Source: 55-13 sp037190145
Lineage (GTDB): Bacteria; Armatimonadota; Fimbriimonadia; Fimbriimonadales; Fimbriimonadaceae
Assembly (NCBI GenBank): GCA_037190145.1
Contig: JBBCJU010000011.1
Coordinates: 14,716-78,715, forward strand
DNA: 64,000 nt
Direction of reading: 5' to 3'
Shown: positions 8,837-16,283 of the stretch, one piece after another
Position numbering within the stretch: the first letter of the stretch is position 1
Layout: each line of letters opens with the position of its first letter
Made by a program: the position numbers and the translations under genes
Notes under the pieces: generated by a model
Seen by the model: only the letters and a program-made list of their open reading frames with translations
Database searches by the model: none
Told to the model about the DNA's origin: nothing

Positions 8837-9612
8837 CCAATCCCCTTTGTAAGGCCGCCATCTACCAGCAGATTGGTACCAGTCACGTAAGCTGCTGGAA
8901 TAGAGCATAAAAATGCTACCGCTGCGGCAATCTCTCCAGGATCGGCAAGCCGTCCGACAGGAACTTCATTTGCGCGCAATTCAAGAGCTTCCTCTGGCGA
9001 GATATTGTCTCTTTCAGCTTGAATGCTTGCGAGGTGATGTTGACGATCCGTCAGCGTATGTCCGGGGAGGACTCCATTGACTGTGATCCCATTTGCGGCA
9101 TACTCGGAGGCCTGTAACCGCGTTAAAGACATAATCCCTGATCGTAATGTGGAAGATATTGGAAGAAGCGCTGTTGGCTCTTTCGCCACAAGGCTTGTGA
9201 TATGGACAATACGCCCAAAGCTATTCTCAATCATCATCGGGGCAACCAATCGAACCAGTCGGACCACATTCATTAATGTGCTATCAAATCCAGATTGCCA
9301 CTGTTCATCACTCATTGCGGTGAAGTTCCCAGCCGGAGGGCCACCTGTATTGGTGACCAAGATTTCTGGTTTACCCAGATCAGTGACTGTTTGCTCAACC
9401 CACCATTCCAAATCTTCAGCGTTGGAGACGTCTACAACGTAGCTGCGAGTTTCACCACCAATCTCTGCGGCTGCGGCTTCTAGCGTTTCTTCCGTACGGC
9501 CACAGATAGAAACGTGGCAACCTTCTGCAGCAAGAAGCTTAGCTGTTGCAAGGCCAATTCCTTTGCTGGCTGCAGCTACCATCGCAATTTTTCCGCTAAT
9601 CCCTAAGTCCAT
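8833..9612 (-). CDS. Atypical SDR-family oxidoreductase lacking the catalytic Tyr/Lys
   Basis: The 259-residue product has the Rossmann fold of short-chain dehydrogenases, a variant cofactor motif (AAASKGIGLATA, residues 13-24), TNTGGPP in place of NNAG, and a C-terminal AAYVTGTNLLVDGGLTKG. Ser140 of the active site is present, but the expected Tyr 13 residues later is Ser153 and the Lys after it is Arg157. This matches the 'BKR-like' SDR subgroup known to lack a full tetrad. It may bind NAD(P) without classical catalysis or use other residues. The stop overlaps the stop of the convergent kinase gene. The substrate cannot be told from context. Confidence 0.88.
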   Translation of the reverse strand: MDLGISGKIAMVAAASKGIGLATAKLLAAEGCHVSICGRTEETLEAAAAEIGGETRSYVVDVSNAEDLEWWVEQTVTDLGKPEILVTNTGGPPAGNFTAMSDEQWQSGFDSTLMNVVRLVRLVAPMMIENSFGRIVHITSLVAKEPTALLPISSTLRSGIMSLTRLQASEYAANGITVNGVLPGHTLTDRQHHLASIQAERDNISPEEALELRANEVPVGRLADPGEIAAAVAFLCSIPAAYVTGTNLLVDGGLTKGIG

Positions 9613-9663
9613 ACCTGTCTATGATGAAGCATCTTGTGGTCTTAAAGCAGTACAATCTCCCTC

Positions 9664-9751
9664 GGAGAGATGGCAGAGTGGTCGATCGCGTCGGTCTTGA
9701 AAACCGAAGGGCAGAAATGCCCCAGGGGTTCGAATCCCCTTCTCTCCTCCA
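9664..9751 (+). tRNA. tRNA-Ser (UGA), CCA encoded
   Basis: The acceptor arms GGAGAGA and TCTCTCC pair. The anticodon stem TCGGT/ACCGA encloses CTTGAAA (anticodon TGA), and there is a long variable arm (GGGCA GAAA TGCCC) typical of tRNA-Ser. The T arm AGGGG TTCGAAT CCCCT is intact. The discriminator base before CCA reads T, whereas G is usual for tRNA-Ser. Confidence 0.97.
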
Positions 9752-9931
9752 TTCAGTTCAAATTGGGGTTTACCACCCTCTAAGTCTGAAGATTCCCTTT
9801 CTACTTGATACCTTTTAGGCTCTGCATGACCTAGAATGAAGCGTTCGCTGGATTGTTAATAACATTGCCTTATCGAACTTGTATCAAGATTCGTTCTGTA
9901 TCGGATTGCACCGTAGCAAGAAGGGAAAATA

Positions 9932-10828
9932 ATGAAATACCAGAACCGAGCTTTTACTCTAATTGAACTCCTCGTCGTGATTGCTATCATCGCAATCTTG
10001 GCGGCTATCCTCTTCCCAGTGTTCGCCCAAGCGAAAGTCGCGGCAAAGAAGTCTGCTTCTGTCTCCAATATGAAGCAAATTGGAACCGCTCACTTCATTT
10101 ACATGGCGGACTATGATGATAACTTCGTTACCTCTTGGGCCAAGGGCTGGGTTGGTGACTGGAGCTTTTTTGTCCAACCCTACATGAAGAATACAAAGAT
10201 TCTTCTTGAACCCAACAAGACCGTCTCTCCATCCGCTTTGAATGCAGTATGTGGCCCAGCCGCAAACGACCCCTACGGCGTTTACTTCCTACTGCCCGGC
10301 CAACGAGACAATCCGACCGGAGAAACCGCCATGTGGGGCTATGGTTTCAACAACGGGGTTACTTGGAATGATAACCGAGGTCTTACAAAGTCAGTGCCTA
10401 ATACGGTTAACCCAAATCAGCCAATAACCGTTACTTTCCAGGGGATTACCGTTAACACCGAAGTTCACGCGACTTCGCAGGTAGGTATTTCCCACACATC
10501 GGTGATGAGCCCAGCGAGCACCTTTATGATGGCAAATACAGGTGAGCCTCCCAGAAGCAGCATGCAACTGGAAGCCATGACTCCGCCCAACACTCCCAAT
10601 GCCCCAAACACCCCTTGCTTCAACGCAAGCCATGCAGGCATGCCGTATGCGGGCGGAAACACATTCCTGTTTGCAGACGGACACGTAAAGTGGGAGAAGT
10701 ACAACTCAACTCCTACTGGTACTGGCTTCACGCGGGGCCTGCCGCAAATTACTGGCAAGCCCTGTCGATACTATAGTCAGCACGAAGAAGGCGAGAACTT
10801 CGAGAACTGCCAAAACGGCTGGCGCTAA
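9932..10828 (+). CDS. Prepilin-like protein (DUF1559 type, H-X9-DG tail)
   Basis: The 298-residue product opens with a type IV/II prepilin leader: MKYQNRAFTLIELLVVIAII, with the processing site before Phe, Glu at +5 and a hydrophobic helix. This is followed by FPVFAQAKVAAKKSASVSNM, a form typical of Armatimonadota and planctomycete pseudopilins. The C-terminal region has the processing-associated FADGHVKW block. Such proteins are abundant paralogues in these phyla and probably form or decorate thin surface or periplasmic pseudopili; no specific role is established. It stands alone between tRNA-Ser and the convergent hydroxyproline operon. A second copy lies at 30842-31723. Confidence 0.9.
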   Translation: MKYQNRAFTLIELLVVIAIIAILAAILFPVFAQAKVAAKKSASVSNMKQIGTAHFIYMADYDDNFVTSWAKGWVGDWSFFVQPYMKNTKILLEPNKTVSPSALNAVCGPAANDPYGVYFLLPGQRDNPTGETAMWGYGFNNGVTWNDNRGLTKSVPNTVNPNQPITVTFQGITVNTEVHATSQVGISHTSVMSPASTFMMANTGEPPRSSMQLEAMTPPNTPNAPNTPCFNASHAGMPYAGGNTFLFADGHVKWEKYNSTPTGTGFTRGLPQITGKPCRYYSQHEEGENFENCQNGWR

Positions 10829-10834
10829 GCTGAG

Positions 10835-11725
10835 TTAGGAAGGTCGGTTTGCCAGGCAGTCGCGAACAAGCTTCTGAACCTCGGCAAGCCGGTCTCCGCT
10901 CAATTCCAAGCGTGGGGGGCGGACGCGGGTATTGCCCATTTCGACTTCTGCCTGAACGATCTTGATTAGGTGCACAAAGTCAAACGTGGTGTCTAGGCGC
11001 AGAAGCGGTAAGAACCACTCGTAAAGCTTTCTGGCTTCCTCTTTCTTGCCCGCCATGGCAAGATTGAATAGATCCACCGACTCTTTCGGACAAGCATTCA
11101 CCAAGCCCGCAATCCAACCGGTTGCACCGGCGTCAATTCCCTCAACGATAATGTCATCAACGCCAACAAAGATCTTGAGCTGATCTCCGCACAGGGCTTT
11201 AATGCCAGTCACTCTGCGAATGTCGGCACTAGACTCCTTCACCGAATGAAGCGTTGGATATTGATCAGCTAGCTCTTTAACTTGCTCGGGTGTGACATCC
11301 GTCCCATAGGCGATAGGATTGTTATAGAGCATGCAGCTTAGATTGGTCGCCTTGAAGATTTCGCCAAAGTGATAGCTCATCTCCTCCCATGTCCCGCGGT
11401 AAACGTAAGGAGGCAGAACCATGAGTCCTTGGCATCCTGCTTGTTCAGAATCTTTAGCAAACTGAACGGCTTCCGCTGTACTTAGGGCCGATACCGCAGC
11501 AACTACCGGTACACGATCTCCCACAGCCTTGACAAGAGTCTTCATCAGGTCGATCTTCTCGGAATAGAGAAGCGTCGCCCCTTCGCCAAGCGATCCGGGA
11601 GCAACAATGCCTGTGCACCCGTGATCAATCAACCAGTTAGCATGCTTCGCCACAAATTCGTGGTCAATAGATAAATCCTCTTTGAAATCGGTTGTTGTTG
11701 CGGGAATGACGCCTTGCCAGTTCAT
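10835..11725 (-). CDS. DapA-family lyase, probable pyrroline-4-hydroxy-2-carboxylate deaminase
   Basis: The 296-residue TIM-barrel protein has the DHDPS/NAL Schiff-base Lys163 (SVKESSADIRR) and Tyr134 (MLYNNPIAYG). The substrate loop is PGSLGEGATL rather than the GTTGES of true DapA. It is the last gene of an operon with a hydroxyproline epimerase and an FAD amino-acid oxidase. In characterised hydroxyproline pathways the DapA-like member deaminates and dehydrates the pyrroline product to alpha-ketoglutarate semialdehyde, so that role is inferred from context. Alternatives are an N-acetylneuraminate lyase or KDG aldolase type activity. The start is ATG 11725, 51 bases after the oxidase. Confidence 0.85.
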   Translation of the reverse strand: MNWQGVIPATTTDFKEDLSIDHEFVAKHANWLIDHGCTGIVAPGSLGEGATLLYSEKIDLMKTLVKAVGDRVPVVAAVSALSTAEAVQFAKDSEQAGCQGLMVLPPYVYRGTWEEMSYHFGEIFKATNLSCMLYNNPIAYGTDVTPEQVKELADQYPTLHSVKESSADIRRVTGIKALCGDQLKIFVGVDDIIVEGIDAGATGWIAGLVNACPKESVDLFNLAMAGKKEEARKLYEWFLPLLRLDTTFDFVHLIKIVQAEVEMGNTRVRPPRLELSGDRLAEVQKLVRDCLANRPS

Positions 11726-11776
11726 GGAGGCTTCATGATACCAAAAATAGTTTGATGTTAAACGGTTTTGTAGATA

Positions 11777-13027
11777 TTAGCTAAAACGGTCAGGCTTCAT
11801 AACCGACAGGTCGAAGTCTGAAGAAGTGCCTTCCACCAATTCCTTCACAATCTGGCCAGACACGGGTCCCAGGCTAACACCCATCATGGAATGGCCTGTC
11901 GCGCAGATAAGATTCGTAATGTTTTCAGGTCGGCCCATGTAGGGCAGCCCATCTGCCGAGCAGGGACGTAAGCCAGACCAAACTGGCAACTCCTTGAAAT
12001 CGTCAGGAGCAAAGTCCGGCATATATCTTGGGATCGATTGGAGGATGCCTTTGTGTTTTCCAGGATTGACGGATAGATCGTCCCCTACGATCTCCATCGT
12101 TCCAGCAAACCTCAGCTTATCGCCGATTGGAGTGACCGCTATTCTGGCTTCAACCAGGATAAAGCAATGCTTTGGAGTCGCCGCAACAGGAAGATCGGAG
12201 CTATATCCCTTGCCGCCTTGCATTGGCAGTCGGAAACCAAAGCTCTTAGCTAAACGCCCTGACCAAGCTCCGGCAGCCAAAACATACTCATCCGCGACAA
12301 CTTCGCCGCGTGACGTCGTGAGGGACTTGATCTGGTTGCGTTCTATCTGTGCTCCTTCTACCGAGGTGCTATGGATGAAGTCCACTCCCAGTCGAGTGTT
12401 TTCTGCCCTCAGCCAAGCAACGAGCGCAACCGGGTTTAAGTGGCAATCATCAAGAAAATGCACCGCACCCGCGGCAGTAAGGCGTGTAGTCGGTTCCAGG
12501 TCTGCTACAGAATTCTTATCGAGGGTCCGTACGTTTAGGTCTAGTTTTCTTGCATGCTCGGCCAGCCGGGATTCGGCCTCAAAGGTTTTTTCAGTAGCAC
12601 AAAGCATCACTAGGCCGCACTCTTCCAACCCTATGGCTCCCTCTGAGGCAAGTGCCATCTCTTTATAGAGTGCCCTTGAGTGCATATTCATATCTCTCAA
12701 GAGTCTTGAGCCACGTTCCACATTCGCAGCATTAGCCGATTTAGCAAAAAGCAGCGCCCAGCGTAGAAGATCGGGATCTAAGGATGGCTTGAATCCGAAT
12801 GGGCTGTTTTTCCTTAACATCATTCTAAGCCCATAGGCGACCATTCCCGGAGCGGCCAAGGGTTCAAAGTGACTTGGTACAACCATGCCTGCATTTCCTA
12901 AAGAGCAACAATCGTGATTAGCCCCACCCCGTTCGAGGAGGGTCACTTTGTGTCCGGCTTTTGCAAGGTAATAGGCACTACACAGTCCAATAATGCCTCC
13001 TCCAACGATTGCTACAGATCGGCTCAC
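11777..13027 (-). CDS. FAD-dependent D-amino-acid dehydrogenase/oxidase, probable cis-4-hydroxy-D-proline oxidase
   Basis: The 416-residue product is a DAO-fold flavoprotein: a dinucleotide-binding VAIVGGGIIGLCSAYYLAKAG at the N terminus, then SLGNAGMVVPSHFEPLAAPGM and the C-terminal SGLRPCSADGLPYMGRPE with TGHSMMGVSLGPVSGQIV. The GNAG-type loop is typical of DadA-like enzymes that oxidise D-amino acids. In this operon the expected substrate is cis-4-hydroxy-D-proline made by the upstream epimerase. Its GTG start overlaps the TGA stop of that gene (GTGA), so translation is coupled. The electron acceptor (oxygen or quinone) cannot be read from the sequence. Confidence 0.88.
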   Translation of the reverse strand: MSRSVAIVGGGIIGLCSAYYLAKAGHKVTLLERGGANHDCCSLGNAGMVVPSHFEPLAAPGMVAYGLRMMLRKNSPFGFKPSLDPDLLRWALLFAKSANAANVERGSRLLRDMNMHSRALYKEMALASEGAIGLEECGLVMLCATEKTFEAESRLAEHARKLDLNVRTLDKNSVADLEPTTRLTAAGAVHFLDDCHLNPVALVAWLRAENTRLGVDFIHSTSVEGAQIERNQIKSLTTSRGEVVADEYVLAAGAWSGRLAKSFGFRLPMQGGKGYSSDLPVAATPKHCFILVEARIAVTPIGDKLRFAGTMEIVGDDLSVNPGKHKGILQSIPRYMPDFAPDDFKELPVWSGLRPCSADGLPYMGRPENITNLICATGHSMMGVSLGPVSGQIVKELVEGTSSDFDLSVMKPDRFS

Positions 13028-13953
13028 TTAACGATTCCTCCGATCATGGGATCTCCCTCTACAAAAAGCAGTGCTGATTCTCCAGTGACAAAAGATCTGC
13101 CTTCAATCGTGGGCACAATTTGGTCTCCAGAATATTGATACCAGCCTCGGTACGTTGTTCCAATAATGCTCTCTTGAACCAGAATCTCCCCCGGAGCAAG
13201 TTTGCCATCAGCCGCTAGACATGCCATTTTTGCGCTGGTTCCAGTACCGCAGGGAGAGCGATCATACTCGCCTCCAGGGCATAGGACATAGTTCTTTGAA
13301 TGAGAATCGGGGCGAGTAGGAGCACCAAACACTTCTACATGATTCACGTCCGGAAACCCTTGTTCTCGAGCCGCCTTCATGATGGCCTTCGTGAATACTC
13401 CCAGCAACTCAAGATTTTCGATAACGACTTCAATGGGTGAGTCTTTGACCAGAAAGAAAGTGTTACCACCCCATGCAATATCTCCCTTCACTTCCCCGTA
13501 GCTCGGGACATGGAGCAATACGCTTTCGTGCGTTCGATAGGAAGGAACGTTTTGAACTTCTACCGTATGTTGATCCCTCAAGGTAGCTTCAACCACCCCC
13601 ACTGGAGTGTTTAGCCGATAGGCTCCTGCAGCCAGCCCTTGATGAGCAAGGGTCGCCATAAGGCCAATCGTGCCATGGCCACACATACCTAGGGCACCCG
13701 CCGGGTTAAAAAATATGAGATCTTTAATGCAACCGGCTTCAGTGGGATCCCCGATCCAAGCTCCCACCACCGCCTCGTAGGATCTCGGCTCTAGAACTAG
13801 GGGCCTATAGTGCTCGGTAAAAAGTTGCTCAAACGCTTCCAAACGCTGTTTGATGTTGGACCCTACCGGTTCTGGCGCGCCGGATATCACCACTCGTGTT
13901 GGCTCTCCTTCGGTATGTGAATCAACTACGTGCACAGTTCTCATGTGCCGCAT
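13024..13953 (-). CDS. 4-hydroxyproline 2-epimerase (proline racemase family)
   Basis: The 309-residue protein has both catalytic cysteines of the proline racemase family: Cys91 in GMCGHGTIGLMA and Cys235 in DRSPCGTGTSAKMA. The Cys/Cys pair marks an epimerase/racemase rather than the Thr/Cys trans-3-hydroxyproline dehydratase. With a DAO-type oxidase overlapping by 4 bases and a DapA-like lyase next, the likely reaction is trans-4-hydroxy-L-proline to cis-4-hydroxy-D-proline. It follows the GH35 gene after only 7 bases. Proline racemase activity is the main alternative. The start is ATG 13953, with ATG 13944 (MRTVHVVDSHTEGEPT) equally possible. Confidence 0.9.
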   Translation of the reverse strand: MRHMRTVHVVDSHTEGEPTRVVISGAPEPVGSNIKQRLEAFEQLFTEHYRPLVLEPRSYEAVVGAWIGDPTEAGCIKDLIFFNPAGALGMCGHGTIGLMATLAHQGLAAGAYRLNTPVGVVEATLRDQHTVEVQNVPSYRTHESVLLHVPSYGEVKGDIAWGGNTFFLVKDSPIEVVIENLELLGVFTKAIMKAAREQGFPDVNHVEVFGAPTRPDSHSKNYVLCPGGEYDRSPCGTGTSAKMACLAADGKLAPGEILVQESIIGTTYRGWYQYSGDQIVPTIEGRSFVTGESALLFVEGDPMIGGIVK

Positions 13954-13960
13954 ATTATCT

Positions 13961-15679
13961 TCAACCGAGGATAGGATTGACTAGGCCCTCGACAGTTCGC
14001 TTCTGTCCAGGCAGGAGGTCACTAACGATAATTACATTTGTTCCTTGCTTTAACATAGGAGCTGGACAGAAGGTTGTCTGTTGAGGGCCTATATTCCAGT
14101 GACGGCCTAGATTGAACCCATTGATCCAGACATTTCCTTTGCCCCATCCACTTGTATTCAAATGGGTATCAACGGCTTCTTTAAGCTCAAAAGTAGCTCG
14201 ATAGAGAGCCGGAACGGTTGGATTGGATTCAGATATAAATTGGGCTTTGTCAGTATTGATTGAGTAGCTCACAACATTGGTTAGTGGTTCGCCATCGAAG
14301 CTTGCACAGCTAATCCCTTTGCGTTCTTGGAGCATCTCCTTGGCATAGTTGATACGGCCTGTGTTTTCTACGAGAACGTCAATTTCACCTTTATGCTTGA
14401 CCGACAGCTCCTTTTGCCCAAGACGTCGATCAAGCGTTCCTTGAACAATTCCGTCGGCGATAACTACAGCATAGTCCTGCAAACCTTCTAACGTGAGCGA
14501 TCCTTCTCCTGGAGTATCAAGACGGAGTCGGTATAGGACATAGCCATAGCCTTGCCCTAGCTCTTCCATGCTCTTATATCCTGTCTCCCCTTTTTCTATC
14601 AGTTGTTGAAACAAACAAGACTCGCCAAACGTAAATTCTGGAATAGCTTCACATGGAGTTGTCGTCGGAGGAGCGGGTAGATCGCCAACAAAATCTGCAA
14701 TTACGCTTCGAAAAGCTTGGTATTTTTCCGTAAGAGTCCCGTCCTCAGATATCGCTGAATCGTAGTCATAGCTACTAACATCGGGTCGATATCCTTCTGG
14801 AGTCCAGTTAGCACCATTCATGTAGTTCCAATTGGTTCCTCCGTGCAGCATGTAAATGTTGAAGGAGGCATTATTCTCCATAAACCACCGTAGATCTAGT
14901 GCCTGCAGGTTGGTATCTGTCACATGATGCTCTTGTCCCCAGTGATCGAACCACCCAAACCAAAGCTCGCCACACATGAAAGGAACATTCTGGCGAAACT
15001 TTGCGAATTCCGCAAACCTTTCGCCTGGACGTGACCCAAAGTTGACAACCGAAAGAACATCTGGCAGAGTGCCTCCGGCAAGCATCTCTGGGGTGGGGCC
15101 ATCTGATGTGAACAGAACACCATCAAACCCAGCGTTCCGAATTTGGTTCTGAATGGCACGCATATACTCGTGGTCATTTCCGAACGAGCCGTACTCATTC
15201 TCCACTTGAACCATGATGATGGGACCACCCCGTTCTATGGTTAGGTCGGAAGTAATCTCTCCAACCTTCCTCAGATACTTATCCGAGCAAGCCAAGAATT
15301 CAGGATTGTTCTGCCGAATTTGAATATTGGGAATGGTAGCCAACCAAGCAGGGAATCCTCCCCAATCCCACTCAGAGCAAACATAGGGGCCAGGTCGCAG
15401 CAAAACCCACAAACCTAACTCATGAGCAAGCTCAATGAATGCCCTTACATCTAGGTTGCCCTCAAAGTTCCAAGTATCTGGACTCGTCTCATGCTCATTC
15501 CAAAAGACATAAGTGCAGACTGTGTTTAGTCCCATTGCCTTTGCCTGCAACATTCGCTCACGCCAATATGCGCGAGGGATCCGGTTGTAGTGCAACTCAG
15601 CACTACGAATCTGAAAGGGTTGCCCGTCGAGGAGGAATTTGTCGCCGAGGATGGCGAAGCGGTGAGACATTGACCTCAT
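13961..15679 (-). CDS. GH35 beta-galactosidase
   Basis: The 572-residue product fits GH35: an N-terminal substrate-pocket block (SAELHYNRIPRAYWRERM), VCTYVFWNEHE, and PGPYVCSEWDWGGFPAWL. The acid/base is Glu162 in VENEYGSFG and the nucleophile Glu238 in CGELWFGWFDHWG. C-terminal beta domains follow, including WGKGNVWINGFNLGRHWNIG. No signal peptide is apparent, so it should act in the cytoplasm on imported galactosides. It is the first gene of the hydroxyproline operon (next gene 7 bases away), an unusual pairing that hints at galactosylated hydroxyproline as substrate. The start is ATG 15679, with ATG 15670 (MSHRFAILGD) a good alternative. Confidence 0.92.
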   Translation of the reverse strand: MRSMSHRFAILGDKFLLDGQPFQIRSAELHYNRIPRAYWRERMLQAKAMGLNTVCTYVFWNEHETSPDTWNFEGNLDVRAFIELAHELGLWVLLRPGPYVCSEWDWGGFPAWLATIPNIQIRQNNPEFLACSDKYLRKVGEITSDLTIERGGPIIMVQVENEYGSFGNDHEYMRAIQNQIRNAGFDGVLFTSDGPTPEMLAGGTLPDVLSVVNFGSRPGERFAEFAKFRQNVPFMCGELWFGWFDHWGQEHHVTDTNLQALDLRWFMENNASFNIYMLHGGTNWNYMNGANWTPEGYRPDVSSYDYDSAISEDGTLTEKYQAFRSVIADFVGDLPAPPTTTPCEAIPEFTFGESCLFQQLIEKGETGYKSMEELGQGYGYVLYRLRLDTPGEGSLTLEGLQDYAVVIADGIVQGTLDRRLGQKELSVKHKGEIDVLVENTGRINYAKEMLQERKGISCASFDGEPLTNVVSYSINTDKAQFISESNPTVPALYRATFELKEAVDTHLNTSGWGKGNVWINGFNLGRHWNIGPQQTTFCPAPMLKQGTNVIIVSDLLPGQKRTVEGLVNPILG

Positions 15680-15844
15680 ATCTTACCGAGAAACAGGGGG
15701 CAGTAAATGATCGAATGCGCCCTCTCTTAAGACACGGTCGAGTGGCCCAATAGCCCTTCAAGACCAAACTCCTCCTGGCCAGAGAGGTGTCTTCACAAAT
15801 CAGCGAAACTTGCAGTCTTCGTTAAGTATCCCAAATGTAGCTTG

Positions 15845-15864
15845 GCCTAGGCTTTCGCCTAGGC
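15845..15864 (-). terminator. Hairpin downstream of a small secreted-protein gene
   Basis: GCCTAGGC, loop TTTC, GCCTAGGC: a perfect 8-bp self-complementary hairpin just past the stop at 15874. The minus-strand flank has only short T runs, so terminator function is uncertain. Confidence 0.4.
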
Positions 15865-15873
15865 TCGAAGGCA

Positions 15874-16239
15874 TTACTTGGGTCGGTGCATTCTTATCAG
15901 CGTGCTTTCCGTGAAGCCATTACAGGAAGCATCAACCCAGACGGTTCCAGAGGCAGAACCTGCGAGCGTTGCATTGAACGACTGTTGAGTTTGCCCATTC
16001 GCCACATAAATAGTCGAAGGTATTGAACTGAACTGGGCTGGATTACTGGCCGTGATAGACACCGCTTGGCTCCCAACGGCAGGTTGATCAATCTCCACCA
16101 AAAAGGTAACGGTCGCACCGGCTGCAGGATCCCCACTAGGGCTTGTTTTTACTATAAAATTCGGCTTAACGCCGCAAATAGCTATCGCTACTACAGTAGC
16201 AGCAAGCAACGCAACAACGAACATAAGTCTGTGTTTCAT
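15874..16239 (-). CDS. Small secreted protein with one Ig-like domain
   Basis: The 121-residue product has a hydrophobic signal segment (MKHRLMFVVALLAATVVAIA) and one beta-sandwich-like domain (VTFLVEIDQPAVGSQAVSIT, IPSTIYVANGQTQQSFNATL, GTVWVDASCNGFTESTLI), similar in pattern to bacterial Ig-like or invasin-type repeats. The Cys after the signal (IAICG) is not a canonical lipobox because Ile sits at -1. The partner and function are unknown. The gene lies 44 bases downstream of the STAND ATPase on the same strand and could be read with it. Confidence 0.65.
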   Translation of the reverse strand: MKHRLMFVVALLAATVVAIAICGVKPNFIVKTSPSGDPAAGATVTFLVEIDQPAVGSQAVSITASNPAQFSSIPSTIYVANGQTQQSFNATLAGSASGTVWVDASCNGFTESTLIRMHRPK

Positions 16240-16283
16240 GGCACAGACACTTTAATATCAAAATACTTAAAGCATTACAGTAC

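Noticed and set aside
9621..9818. Plus-strand frame of 65 codons
   Set aside because: It runs through the tRNA-Ser gene.
13024..13953. Trans-3-hydroxyproline dehydratase
   Set aside because: That enzyme has Thr in place of the second Cys; here both Cys are present.
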